NCBI GenBank assembly: GCA_019055375.1 | Contig: JAHQIW010004272.1 | Location: 248,001-312,000 of the forward strand | DNA: 64,000 bases | From: Parelaphostrongylus tenuis | Lineage: Eukaryota > Nematoda > Chromadorea > Rhabditida > Metastrongylidae | Direction: 5' to 3' | In this document: in pieces, positions 34,010-47,227 of the stretch | Position numbering within the stretch: position 1 is the stretch's first letter | Layout of the letters: each line of letters starts with the position of its first letter | Position numbers and translations under genes: made by a program | Notes under the pieces: generated by a model | Seen by the model: only the letters and a program-made list of their open reading frames with translations | Database searches by the model: none | Told to the model about the DNA's origin: nothing

Positions 34010-35425
34010 TTGTGATATTCGAAAGGCTTTTCTCGTAAAATAGTTTTTCTTCCAAACTTTCAAATCAGCCAGTATCTGATAGCTCACATCTCGTCGATGT
34101 CGACAGTGTATTTAACCTTTAGATCTCTCTCTCAGTACGCTTTGGTGTAATACTGAAATTAAGATTACCTTTCACATTTGGTACACATTTTTTTGGTTAA
34201 CTAGTCTTTGAGGATTGCTAAAAACAATATTTTACTACTTATTCCATTGCTTGAAAAATGGAATTCTGAAACTGAATTTGTTTATAAAAAAATCTTTATA
34301 AGTCAGAGTATTACATCTTTCACTCAAAGATTTGCGTATCAAAAAAAAAATTTGGACGTGTGGAGAAAGTGGTGGAATACAAGGATACTAACAAAACAGC
34401 TAAACATTGTTCATAAACCGCGAGAAAATTTGCAAATGGTAACGGAAAATTGAGCCAGCAGGGATTGGAATCGTTGAGCACAAGGCGATTCGAAAAAGCT
34501 CAGTTCTTGTTTTATATAGAAAATTCTTCTACGTTTCGAGTGAAGACTTCTGAATTATTGGTTGCTATTGTAGAAGAGACTTTGCTCTGTTGTTCTCTGA
34601 GTTCTAGATTCACTCCGTTGCATACCACCGTTGTGAGGTTATAATGAACTGTGGGCTATGACGTCCAAGAAAAGGGCTAACATTTTGAGTGTAAAACGCA
34701 GTCTTTTTTTCGCTCTTACAATTTCTATAAGAGCATTTTCAGTGCCTAATCTTAGTTTGAGAATTATCGAGACCTAACCTGAGCTATCAAAATTGCCAAA
34801 AGTCTAGCGAGAAGTCTTCCACAGATTTTTAGCTGAGCATACATCAAACCAAGTGTTCAATATATAGATTTATCTTGATTGTTACAACACATTACGAAAG
34901 TCTTTTTACGAAACAAAGCACAGTATTGAAATCGCAGAATTTGAGCCTTCGAATAGTTATTGAAAGCTGGAGGAAAATGCTCTAATGAAGAGTGGTTTTG
35001 AACGATCGTGTACTATCACAGGTATACGCCTTCCCGAAAGTGTTTTCTAAGCGACTAAATATCTTAGAAAACTTTGAGCGCTCCGTACTGTGCAGCACCT
35101 GGAGCCTCACGTTCGGTGAAATAGTGGCTAACACTACCCCGCTAGGGATGAAACGAGGGTTTGACACCCGCCCGCGGTTCAGAGTTCTACATGCTGCTCA
35201 ACATTTATAGATAGATAGCTACAGCAACACAGAACTGCAAAAAAAAGAGAAAATATAACATTTTTTCGAATTGGGTCTTTTTTCTCCAATAGCTGCCACG
35301 ACAAATCCAGTTACGTGCGTATTAGATGAGCTTTTGTAGGGAGACAGATCATTCATTGATATGAGTTACACCTTCTTCATGTTTATTAATAGCTTGATGA
35401 AAGCGTTCATATTATGTCCATTCGT
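34010..35425. other. No recognisable gene; one tRNA-like block near 35110-35180
   Basis: GGTGAAATAGTGGCTAACAC followed by GAGGGTTTGACACCC resembles A and B boxes. Frames at 34208-34453 and 34450-34644 show no motif. Confidence 0.35.
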
Positions 35426-35426
35426 T

Positions 35427-35655
35427 TTCAATTTTTGACTTCGTTTGAGGTGACTGAATGCATATCTGGCCTTTACAATGACTCGCGGCGACTTCCTGCT
35501 GTATCGTGCTGCTCATCCTCCTAGACAAATTTGCGACCAATCTAATATCAATTTACCTATCTCAGAAGGATGGATGGCTTGCAATGCCATAAGCGCAAGA
35601 TCGAACTATTGAGTTTGCGACGCAGAGCACCTCTAACCACTGCGCCACATGCGCC
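35427..35655 (-). repeat. tRNA-headed SINE (family 1), copy f
   Basis: Minus-strand copy with middle GGCCTTTACAATGACTCGCG and the head complement CACTGCGCCACATGCGC. The 3' terminal part is missing. Confidence 0.78.
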
Positions 35656-35709
35656 CTATATTTATTATTTAGATATTTATCGACATCCATGTATAAAAGG
35701 ATAAAAGAT

Positions 35710-36022
35710 AGAACTCTCGGCGTTGATCAATCCTTAAGGGATGCGCCATGCATTCGACTTCATTTTCAACTTCGTTTGAGGTGATTGAATGCATATCTGG
35801 CCCTAACAAATGACTCGCGGTGGCCTCCCGCTGAACCGAGTCAGTGCTGCTTATCCTCCCAGACAAGTCTGAGACCTGTCCGGTACCAATTTACCGACCC
35901 CGGAGGAATGGATGGCTTGGTGGGCCATGAGCGCGAGATCGAACCATTGACCTTGTGTGCGACGCAGAACACCTCTAACCACTGCGCCACATGCTCTCTC
36001 TCTGCGCCACATGCGCTCTATC
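35710..36022 (-). repeat. tRNA-headed SINE (family 1), copy g, full length
   Basis: It runs from the 3' end (CTCGGCGTTGATCAATCC) to the tRNA head; the last head segment (CTGCGCCACATGC) is duplicated. It lies in tandem, same orientation, with copy f. Confidence 0.8.
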
Positions 36023-36029
36023 TATGTAT

Positions 36030-37810
36030 AAGTGTTTAAAAATGGCTCTAGTCTTCTTTTTATCTATATATTGAGGCAAAGAGGTAAGAGATTCCAATAA
36101 ACAGCTGAGTAAAGTAGGTTTAATATTATTCACACCAGGCACAAGGAGTCGACTAGAGGTACGTTGGCAGTCACTGATTATTTCTTTTAGCGGCAGTCTA
36201 GCATTTTCAGTGCTTTCAAATCTTATTTATATATGAGTATGAGTGATAATCGCTGCTTTACTATAATTATGAACTGCAAAAAGCTTTTTAATGCTGCATG
36301 TAAGACACCACGTTCTACTACTACACTATTTATTTTTTTCCTTTGATATGAATTTATATATCCATTAAACTGTGCTAAGCCAATCAAAAGCTACTTCGCA
36401 TCCAAGAGTTGATTTCGCTTTCAATATATGCATTAGCAAAACAATGGCATCAGTTTGTCGTAGCTTTCGTGGTAAAATTTCACAGTCCAGTAGTGTGATA
36501 AAACAGCTACAAATAATAATACGAGTTAGCAAAACATCGCTTATCTTTCGCCGTTAAGTCGACTTGCCCATTAGTCCGCATCCGATGCGCTTCTTCCGGA
36601 CATCGTTATTTCTTAACCAACAACCTGTCAACATCAGTATTTGAGTCGCCACTTCATTACCTACTTCTTGACGGTATTCTTTGCTAAAATCTCACTAATT
36701 TTTGGTGTACAAAGATACCACTCCATAAAATCAACTTCAGTTCCCCACTATCACTAATGCGGGTTACAAGGTTCGTGGGCAACAATTTTGACTTCAATTC
36801 TTATTAATGAAATAGCCGACCTTCAAGGTCTCTTCGTCACTCTCATAGTGATGCAAGACAGCATGCTATGTGGTATAAAACAGAATTCTGCAATTGCTAC
36901 TGGAGAATAATAACTTCTCGAGCATTAGAAAACAGTGGCAAAGCGCATTTTCTCAAACATTTCTGAATAAACACCCTTTTCAAGTGAGAAACGTGATTAT
37001 TGTGAGATTGAACTGAATGGTAGAATGCCAGATACATGCGTACACTATTGCTTATGCTTCTTCATGTGAAACTCTTAGATTGTGTAAAGATGGCAACTGA
37101 CCATAGTATTTCTCACCTGCCCTCTAACACTTTTCACAGCATCCTCTCTCGCTTCCTGTTATCATACATGTATTGATTTGACTGTAATTTGGATATATTT
37201 ATAAATAAGTGTCTAAACAACCCACGGTGCAAATAGTATAGTTTCGATGATTTATTTCACTGTTTTTGATGCAAAGGCGGATCAACTCATACAGGTGTTG
37301 GGCCCCGCTCCAAGCCATCAAGTCTCTTATCCAGCTGTGGTCAAGATATTGGAGCAAGATATGCTGAACGTGAAGTCACCTTAGTACGATCAACTCAGAA
37401 TTCCATGGAAAATCGATTTGGGTCAGGATTCAACGTTAATCATGATGAAAGCGAAAAAATCCTCAAATAACTGTTGAACAAATGTAGAGAAGCCCAAGAC
37501 CTTCCCCGAGTATGAATGGGAGAAGTCGATTCGAATGTGAAGCGTGGTGGTATTCGGTAATTCTCACACTTTCAATGTTGAGTTTTGACAATATGTGCTT
37601 GTCATGCATGGAAGAGTTATATGAATGTGGTGGCTTGAGACAGCATGTAACCTACGCATTTATAGCCGTTAACTTAGCTCCTTTATTAACTAATGAACTC
37701 TCCCATTATTCGTGAGTTGCCAAATTAGTATCGGCTTTATCTTATTCAAAGCGCATGGACAGGCGACCAACAGTGAAGAGGTTCTTGGAACACTTTAGTG
37801 GAGATGTTCC
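36030..37810. other. No recognisable gene
   Basis: AT-rich, except 37270-37560, which is GC-richer and may be an old repeat or exon. No family could be named. Confidence 0.35.
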
Positions 37811-37816
37811 ATGGCT

Positions 37817-38131
37817 TATAATGATATAACATTTGAGCCGTTAAGGTCTAAGTATAGACAGGCGCCTGTTTTGCCCTACCTGGAGTTCTAATGAAGCGGT
37901 ATAATTCATTTTTACATTGCCAAGCTCAGCTGCTAGTCTCTGCAGTGTCAGAGGATTCCATCATCTGACCTGCGTGTTTTGTTACTCGTCGTCAATTCCT
38001 TCATGGAGGAGTATAGCCTTAAGAAATCGGTTGAACCGAGGGACTGTGCTACCAAGGAGTCCAGGTAGGGCGGAACAGACGCCCGTCTAGCACTTGGGCC
38101 CCAACAGCTCAGAACATGTTATACCGTTATC
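37817..38131. repeat. Inverted-repeat element upstream of gcy
   Basis: Left arm 37817-37888 (ATATAACATTTGAGCC.., GACAGGCGCCTGTTTTGCCC, TACCTGGA) and right arm 38053-38131 are diverged reverse complements about 70 bp long, with about 165 bp between. It ends roughly 400 bp before the cyclase start codon. Confidence 0.65.
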
Positions 38132-38465
38132 AGAGTATTATCGTTTTGAGTGGAGTCTATAAAAAGCGGTCGAATCGGGATGTACAACGGACTCGATAAA
38201 AGAAATATGTGCAGTCTTGCCATGTTAATTGGGATAAAAATTACTAGAATTATGACTACCATACATGAGCACTAGCTGCGTAATCAATTGATTGATGTGT
38301 TATGGACAAGTTCAGTATTGATACATGGCAACGCATTGATTCTTCTACATATGCGTCCTCTAGGTATACGAATCATAGCCTTCAAGGGATCACGCAAGAT
38401 TTCTCCTGAGAGCGATAAATATAAGTTAATATTGTTGCCATAAAGTCTGAAGAGTAGCGTGTAAC

Positions 38466-38477
38466 TTTTTTATTTAG
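38466..38477 (+). promoter_or_regulatory. Strong 3' splice site upstream of gcy ATG (trans-splice or 5'UTR intron)
   Basis: TTTTTTATTTAG matches the nematode acceptor consensus and lies 60 bases before the ATG at 38538. It could take a spliced leader or close a 5'UTR intron. Confidence 0.4.
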
Positions 38478-38537
38478 CACCGGTTAGTGAGGTGGTGTTA
38501 TAAAATATTGTTCTTCTATACATCAAACACCTAGAAC

Positions 38538-41500
38538 ATGGTATTTATTCATATTAGACCAACTGGTGCGCTGTTATTGATCTTATGGCTGGCATCGACA
38601 ACGAGTCAGGTGAACTATGTGAGGAAAAGCGATCGTCGTTTCCAATCTGGTGGCGTTGTCCAAGTCGCTCATCTTCAACCAAATAATCCAAGCTTCATTC
38701 ATGAGCCTGATGTTTTGAAAATGTGCGCCAAAGATCTACAAGAGCGAAAAATCCTTCCCATCAACTACACCCTAAAGTAAGTTTTTGTATGTTTAAAAAA
38801 CTTCCTTTTTTTGAGGGATTTCTATAATTATGATGGGGGTCTTATTTGCAGTTTTTTTTCCACTAATATAGAAATATTCATCTCTTCCTGTTAGACAGTT
38901 CTGAATGATGGAAAATTTCGTAATCCCTTCAGTTTACGAATAATAAGGGAGGATTAAAACAGTGAATAAATTTATAAGTGAACAATCAGGATGACAGTGT
39001 ATGCATAATACCAGCTCTTCTTACATCTCAAGGGCCCTTTCGATTCAGGATCCTGACGATGGAAAGCTGCAACAAATTCTCAGGAGTTGAACACGCAGCA
39101 TATTTGCACTACACGAGGAATGCAACAGTTTACTTTGGTCCAGGATGTAACAACGGTATTAAGTCTATGTTCATTTGAGTAGGAGAATCCTCATAAATAT
39201 CTTTCTATGAGAACATGTTCTGGCACTATTTAAAATTAAATCTGCCCTACTAATATTGACTAGTCTCTATGAAAAATCAGTCGAGTATGGTGGTTCAACG
39301 TTAGAATTGTCTATGCGCCTCTTTTCGATATGTCAAAACAAAAACGAGGCAGTAAATTGTAGTTTCACTGTTAGTCATTACCGAGTTGATACTACAGCAC
39401 CATTAGCATGCCTGTAAAAAACGTTTTATAATCAGACAAGTTTACATAAAACTTCATCTTCGCCATGAAAGCACTTCAATAGAGCGGATTTATGGTAGAT
39501 GACCAATTTCCCAAAGAAATGTCACATGAAAATGTTCCAAATATTTTCACCACGAACTAGACATAAACACTATTCATGATAGTGATGTGAACATATGATG
39601 GAGAAACACGTAACATAATAAAATTTCGAAAAGACGGTTATAAGCATTCTCGAAGACTATGAATAATGTGATCATCCGATATGGTCTGTTTTTTTTGTCT
39701 GTTGTATTGATGGAATATAAATTCTACTCCAGTGTATCTCTTTCAAGTGATTTTCGATTTTTTGTCAGTGTCTTTTTACCCACTGCATTGTTCTATCGTT
39801 TTATTCAGAGATGCTTGTCATTGGTCGTCTTGCACCACGATGGAATGTGCCAATAATTGCTCACATGTCCGGTGACGATGCACTCAGCGACCGAAGTGCT
39901 TTCCCCACCCTCGGCTCCGTAGCCCTAACATCTGCCAGCGAGATGGCTAGAGCTATACTTACATTTCTTCAACTAAACAACTGGGATCAGGTATCATATG
40001 GAAATACGAATTATTACCACCGGTTAATCCACGTTTCACACTTAACTTAATCATATATTGTCTAACAAGTCTCCAAACTGTGACTATTGCTGCTTCATTT
40101 CAACACCACCTTGGCCTTTTGCACTTTACAAAAAAATTGCATTCTTAGTCATTGATTAAGCAATATTGAATAAAAATATGTCTACCTGACCTTACAGTCC
40201 TTTTCTTATCGGCACTCTTCTCCTTGCTCAAAAAGTAAGAAAAATCGAGGTTCCTGCAGTCAAATTGATCTAAATTACTTCGGCAGTCTAGACTGCATAT
40301 GCCGCTCTTTTATTCAACAAATTATCAATCTCTAAGAAATCACTCTTAAACAGTGTTTCAGTGTTATCACATAACAAACGAGACAAATTCATTCCATGCA
40401 AGTGCCTAAGAATAACTGCACTTTTCAATTTTATGCTGTAATACGTTATCGCGTGATGAATTTTGTAAAGTGAAATGAAAAACAAGCCAGAAGATCCACT
40501 GAGACATGAGCAGAACTTGGGGCATGATGCTCTTCTAGCATCAGTTTTAGCCGCACTGAGTCTTTCTAGCAAAAATTTCGAAATTCGTCCATGTCCTCAG
40601 CACTGTTGAGGTAACATTTCTCATCGTACCCCGCTAAATAAGTTTGGTAAATGAATAAAAGCTAAATTTGTAATTCAAATCAAGCTTCAGACTAACTAAG
40701 GCTCAATTCCGAGTTTTGCTAAGGCTGGTGACAGTTACAGCATAGGAAAACCCTTTGGGTTCCGCGTATACCATACATAATACACCAACTGCTGCAAAGC
40801 GCGAGAGATTTGCATTGGTGCGGCTCTCGCCTCGCCTCCTTCCCCCCGTCCTTCAGGTTTCAAGGTGACACTATCGTGACTGAATGATGGAACATTGCAA
40901 GAGAGACTTCCATAGGGACTATTTTTGTTGAAAACCAAGTGCGAAGAATTCTTCAATGAAAAAACCACATCTTTGACTAGAAGGAAATACTTTCAGCTGA
41001 TATATAAAATTTGTTTCTTTTCTTATGTGTTTTCGTATCACTCGAACTTGAGAAACGCAAACATTAGTACAGATCTTGGCCTATGGAAGAACCTTCATGT
41101 TACGTTCAACTGACTGAAGGAAGATAACGTTTTGCATTCTAAGTTTTTTTCAACTTCACAGCGAATTTTTAGTTTTATGTAGTAAAATTTCAATTCTAAA
41201 GAATGTAATCGTTGCAAAAATACTAAATATTACTGGAATGACTTTCATGAACGTGTTTCCAGTATAAAACACGTCCACGTGCCCTAACAATCTTCAGTAT
41301 TCAGTGCGAAGCTCTATTCTTGTGGAAACAACGCCTTTCAAATTCTTATTGCACATTTTTCTTATATTAATCAAATTTGTATGTACTTCTACCTCATTCA
41401 TCTTCAAATGTTTATCGACATCAATTCGCCTTTGCCGAGGTAGTTCAGATTCTTAGAGAATTAATGCTTGTGTGGCATGGCTCCAAACATATTGGGCATC

Positions 41501-44500
41501 TGCTTCCCTTGCCACCATTTTCCAGCAGTAAACACAACGTTCTCTTGCGATCATTCCAAGAACACGCTTTGATGTCGGCCATAATCTCGTGCAGTTTTTG
41601 AAATTCACATTATGTTGAGAAATGGAAAATGAAAGGGGTGCAGGAGGTTTATTCTACATTTACATGCAGGTAAACTCCTGAAGTACACTGATAAATCTGA
41701 AATTTTTGAGCCTTCGCGATCATTTGACATCACATGAATTGTGCTGCATCAATTTTGGCAAACTTTTCTTTGTATTGTAGTTTCCAATTACTTCGATGGT
41801 ATTTTGGCCGCTTATGGAATGAGGGGATATCAAAGCTGTACCTTTACATCGTAATATTTGTAATTCAGAAGTACAAAACGATAATGTAATCAAGTTTTCG
41901 ATAATTTATGCATTAGCGGCTGTGCACATGGATGAACTATTGGCAATAAGTTAAATAAATAATGGATACTGTTGGACTATGAATAAATATTGATAAGGTA
42001 GCATGAAAGAAAAAATTTCATTAGCTGTTCAGATAATGAGCTTTTCGTGAATATCTTGCCTTTCCCTCAAGAAATGAGGGACTTTAGGGGAAACGGCGGC
42101 GCTGTTTTGAGAACCACTAATCTTCTTGAAGGTTCTACTATAATCTCCCTCCCTCTCTTCTTTTTCCCTCTGAACGAGATGGGAGGAGTGGGAGGTCTAC
42201 CATTCACTAACAACTGAACACCCTTTGATGGTGGTAAAAATTGATTCTATCAAGAAACTACCATATTGTCACTGGAGCACACCCCACTCACTTGGCGACG
42301 GCGTCGCGTGCTAGAGGAGATCTCAACTTGGATACAAAAGGGTTGAATAGCGGTTGAACGAAAAGTAGAGCGAGGTCCGCAGTGTCTTCGTGAGAATGCG
42401 GTCGACCTGGAAGAGCATAATAGCTGACTGAGTCCATGACACAACAACAGCGGCTGCTAAGTTTTGCGTTTATCTCAATATTCCTATACGCATACTTCAC
42501 ATCGCACTTTATCGTTCAAAATAATATTAGATAGTAAATAGAGGTTCAAAAATGAATAGCATTACAGCATACGGAATCTTGCTAACATGGAGAAACTATT
42601 CTACTTTTTCGTCGAAACTCAACAATCTCTGATATTTCAATGATTGAGCTGCCGTAAAGCAGACAACATGATGGTTTACGCCAGTATATCTATCGCTGGT
42701 GCTTTCAACTGCAGTTTTAACAATAAAAAAGTTCAGAGATATAATGTGGTCTTCCTTCGCATTTGATTTTCAAGCAAGTCAAAATCAGAAAAACAGTTTA
42801 GAACAGTCGTTGACATCCTTCCGGAGATAGGCCCCTTATAAGTCTATCAAGTCCTTAGCTTTTGAAATGCTCCCCCTATCACAAATTTATAAGAAATTTT
42901 AACACTCCTATCGGCACTATCGGTAGGACAGTGCCGTAAATAATGCTGTCTGCTATTGTTTGCAGGGGTTTAAGAATGGTAAATTGCTTTTTTTGCAACG
43001 TTGCACATCAGGACGGGACATTTTTGTTGAGAACGACACTGCTTGTTTATTTGGTCGATTGGAGTATGTAATACACTAGTTTTATTTTTGTTCAGCACAA
43101 AATTGAAATTACATGGCTTTAAGTAGAACATTTTATAGTTTAGTCCATGTGTAATGCCTTTAATGGAGAATACGTGGAGGTATTAGGCCTTATTGGTGAT
43201 TGCACTAGACTAATTAGGCTGTGGTGTCGAATAGAAATGAGCGTGTGTTGTGTGCCGCTTAATCACTCGTTGCATCAATTATTCCTGTCATAGGTCTTAT
43301 ATTATTTATCTGTGAGAGGAACAGCTCTGTTCCTGGAGTCAGCGATATTGGTCGTCATAGGGATTAACCTACAATACACAATAATTACAGCAACACCGCA
43401 ATAGTAGAATTGTACAATCACATGTCAACAGTGCATAATGATGTAACAGATATGAGCCTAAGTGTTAGATACCCCGGAGCACAGATCTCTAAATGAATGA
43501 GAGGACTAAACAATGTATAGAACAGTGACTATACACATAGGTAATACACAACAGCATGAACTACAGCAAGCTATGACCAGTATGATCTTAAGCTAGAAGA
43601 GGTGGAAGTCGCAGCCAAGCTCCAAGAGGCATTTGTTGGGAATGGCACTGCTTTGGGCGTGACTCTCTCCCAAGATTCTTGTTTTTCATCTCCTGTGAAT
43701 AGCTTATAGGCACGACACGAGCAAGCTGCTATGAGAAACACTTTTTAGTTGTCAACTGAAGCGCACGAGCCTTTGTGTTGCACAAAAACACGAGCCGGCT
43801 GCCATGACTCACCTCTATGCGGTGAATTAACCATAAAAGTAGATAAATAATTAGTGAAGAGCGTAAGAGATAAAATAATAGCAGTATTAGATCGAATAGC
43901 TGTCATATCAATTGTTGACAGTAGATGTTCTAAAAAGTTGAAAAATGTTCCATTGCACCATCTAGGAGGCTAATGTTATGTTAGAATAGTAATATAGCTG
44001 TAGTGATGTGATATAATATGAATGCAATATGATTTAATACCAACGGCATATTGCCTTATTAATACTATAAATGCAAGTCAACGTAATATTAGTGCTTCAA
44101 TAGATTGGATTTGTTCGGGCCTCCAGCAACTACGAACGGCTGTCATTGCAATCGCTGAGCAATCTACTCAAGAACACTGACATCAAAGTGAACGTCCTAG
44201 CAGATTTTGAACAAACGTCCCCGTCAAGCGAAATCATTGCGTCTGGTAAACTGAAATCACTAAGCAGCCTTGCGCGAAGTACGTTTTACATCAAAGTAAT
44301 TCCACTAATTCACTTTAACTTTTTTGTGAATATTTAATAAAGAACTGATTACATCCCCAATAAAAAAAAAACCTTCATAAATCCTACTACAGTTATCATT
44401 GTCGAGCTGGGTATGGACATTAATTCCGCCACTAACTTCATGCTTGCTGTTCTTCAGTCTGGAATGAAAACGGACGATTATGTCTACATTATTCCATGGC

Positions 44501-44872
44501 TGGCTCATGTGAGTTGTTGAAACCAAGAAGAATTGTACGGGTCACAACTCATGGCGCCAAAATGATCTACCACTAAGTGAATTACATAGTAAGATTAGAC
44601 TTAATATATCAATACGACAGTCTGCCTGAAAAGTGCAATGTGACTACTTGTTTACTAAAGATAAGAATCTACTTCATTTACAAAAGGTGATTTTTTGTGA
44701 ATGATTTAGACGAACGAACAGTATCCATGGGAAGAGGTTACGACAGACAAGCAAGAAGTGAAAGCTGCATTCGAAAACACGATCATAATCACCGCTCATG
44801 GATACGACAAAAAATTTTTTGACGAATTCCAAGAAAAGTTTGCGAAAGAAAACTGGGATGATCAGCAATCAC
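38538..44872 (+). CDS. gcy: gcy exons 1-6: signal peptide and most of the ligand-binding domain
   Basis: Exon 1 (38538-38776) starts with a hydrophobic signal ([11 protein letters not shown]) and the first strand ([10 protein letters not shown]). Exon 2 (39049-39155) has the typical VYFGPGCN. Exon 3 (39809-39990) has [21 protein letters not shown] and ends NNWDQ. Exon 4 (44104-44278) continues [13 protein letters not shown]. Exon 5 (44393-44508) has IIIVELGMD and VYIIPWLAH. Exon 6 (44710-44872) has [11 protein letters not shown]. All five internal junctions keep phase. The 4.1-kb intron after exon 3 holds no recognised element. Confidence 0.88.
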
Positions 44873-45867
44873 GTGAGTTTTGGATTAATTTTTTGCCTCA
44901 TTTGGAATCGCGATAGAGCCTTCAAGTACTTAACGGTACTACCCAGTGGCTAAGGCCCTACATAGGCTTCGAATTACAGCACGTGACTTTTATCTATGTT
45001 AGTGATCAAAGCAAGGCATGCGTAGTACTTCGGTACAAATGTATTGAAATACACTCTTGCTCGTTGAATCGATAGTACTCCTTTGGAAACTAATTCTCCC
45101 ATCCCTCTGAAATCATAAACTGGTGCTCTATTTGTTTGGGAGGTCATCAGCGTTGGCTTGAGAAACATCACTGATCACTGTAAGTTCTTTCATAGACCAG
45201 TATACATTACATATACAGATATAGCCACCTCTCCGATGCTACAGTAGTAGAAGGTATGGCGCATCAATTAAGTGTTGATCAACGCCGAACTCCACATTCA
45301 GTGTCCTTTGTTTATTAAGGCACGCTGGAATGAAAATGTTTGATTTGAGAATTCATTACTGATTCTGAGTGCACTGATATCACAAGTAACGCATTTCGAG
45401 GATCTAAGTGAATTCTGCAATAGGTTTTTTCTTCGCACTCACCATCTGGAAAGGTTCTCAATTTTTTCTGCCATTAGCTTCAGCTACTAACCAAGGATTA
45501 CCGTAATCGTCGTAAATGTCTTTAAGTGATGAATGAGTGAACTTTCCGAAAAATCTGTTCTCACCTCATTAGAATGCTTCCACGTTGACTACAGAGAGTG
45601 ATCTTGCTCCACTGACACCTCTATTATCGCCTTCTTGATCCCATTTGGATAAGAGGCTTCTTGGGCTTGGCAACGGTCGATCTTGCGTTTTCGTGTCTTG
45701 AAACTTTTGCATAATGGATCGGATCACCATCACTGCGCTATTTACTCCCTTGATGCAGAAGATCACTACGCTATAGCTGATGCAGCCTCGAAAATGTCAT
45801 TTTTGACGAGGAGTTTATTTGTCAATAGAGGGTCAACTCAATTACAATAATCCACGCAGCAAATATA

Positions 45868-45902
<35 letters not shown>

Positions 45903-47188
45903 CATATCAAAGGCTGTGACCAAGTGGGTTAACTAACGCTCCATAGTGCGCCTCAGCTTAGCCTGGCTACCTCAAGGTTGCAAGGAGACGTGCTAAACTC
46001 ACTGATCCCGAGCTTTCTTACCATTTTGCGCATCAAACGCTCCTGATTTCGCTGAATCTAGCAACGGATTTTCTGCATGTTTTCCGAGTAGACGAGGTGG
46101 ATAGACGATCTCTTCGAAGACGGTCCTCCATCTATCTAACCTTTTTTAAACGTTTTACTGCTCTGTGGGCACTTGCTGGGATGTAACCATTAATTTTAGC
46201 AGTGTCGGCCACCTTCGTTTCCTGCTTGTGTAACTCGACTACTGCGATACGCTCATTTCTCGCGATCCATAATTCAAGCACTACTGAGAATAGAGAGATA
46301 AATAAAACTTATACTTAACCGAAATTAGGCAAAGAGTCCAGTGAAATTATCAGAATTGTTCAAAAGAAACATATTTTTATATGCTAGACGGCGACAAATG
46401 ATTATTCGACCTCATTCGCTGCACAATTTTTTTCACAGGAGTGTTAATAGTCTTCCGAAAGCTCAGATCTCTGGTTAGAGCGTGGCCGGTTTTTCGGAAC
46501 ATCCATTACACTGTCAAATCCAAAATGAAGTTAGGTTTTATACAAGCTGCGAAATTCGACTATTACTTCGCTGGAAGCATGAAAATCACTTGAACGTGTG
46601 AGAACATCTTTTAGTATCACAGCCAGACATTTGATCTGGAATTTGTTTTGAAGTGGAGGAACTATTTCTAATTGAATAGCAAAGTCACACTTTTATGCGA
46701 CCTGTCGAAGCGCCAACCGATCGCTGGCCGCGCTCGAATCGCGGCATCTGCATCGGGCCCAGCCTCATTCCATCGCGTAGATTAGCCAAAGAACATGCTC
46801 GCGTATATGAATTATTTTCGCCTTCCCTACTGCATCGCAAAGAAACGGTTTTTCGAAAAAATAAGCACAGCGTTGGATTTGTGAAATCTAACGCTAACGA
46901 TTGATTATCAGTATTTCAAAGAAAGAGCTCTGTCTTCCGATAAAAATGCACGTGTGAAACACAAATGTTTTCGCTTTGCCGAAGCGTTGTAAGAGAGTCT
47001 TTTTGAAAGCCGGCCACCTGCTGCGCTAGCCAAGAATTTAAGCTTGCGAACGTTTATTAGCACTCTTGTGAGAAATTCTTTTAGCAAATGGAGTCGTATA
47101 TTCATTTATCGTCGTCTTATATAAGTGCCAAAGACATTATATTCATGCTAAAATAAACAAAATACAAAGCTGACAAGTTTTCTCACAC

Positions 47189-47227
<39 letters not shown>

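Larger units (their letters stand above)
33190..34010. repeat. Cluster of three tRNA-like foldback modules
   Basis: Modules at 33216-33287 and 33506-33575 are on minus and one at 33858-33929 is on plus. Each is bordered by CCCAATGATGTA..-type arms and a tail AACATCATAACACCGCAATC. The last two form a large inverted pair of several hundred bases (ACCGTAGACGG..GATGACGCGTTGTAGCGTA segments in both orientations). Confidence 0.7.

Noticed and set aside
34208..34644. Two overlapping frames of 81 and 64 codons
   Set aside because: Low-complexity Lys/Asn/Ile-rich translation, no motif, no splice context.
41377..41601. A possible extra gcy exon in intron 3
   Set aside because: Exons 3 and 4 already join in phase with continuous family-like sequence (NNWDQ/IGFVRAS), so no extra exon is needed.
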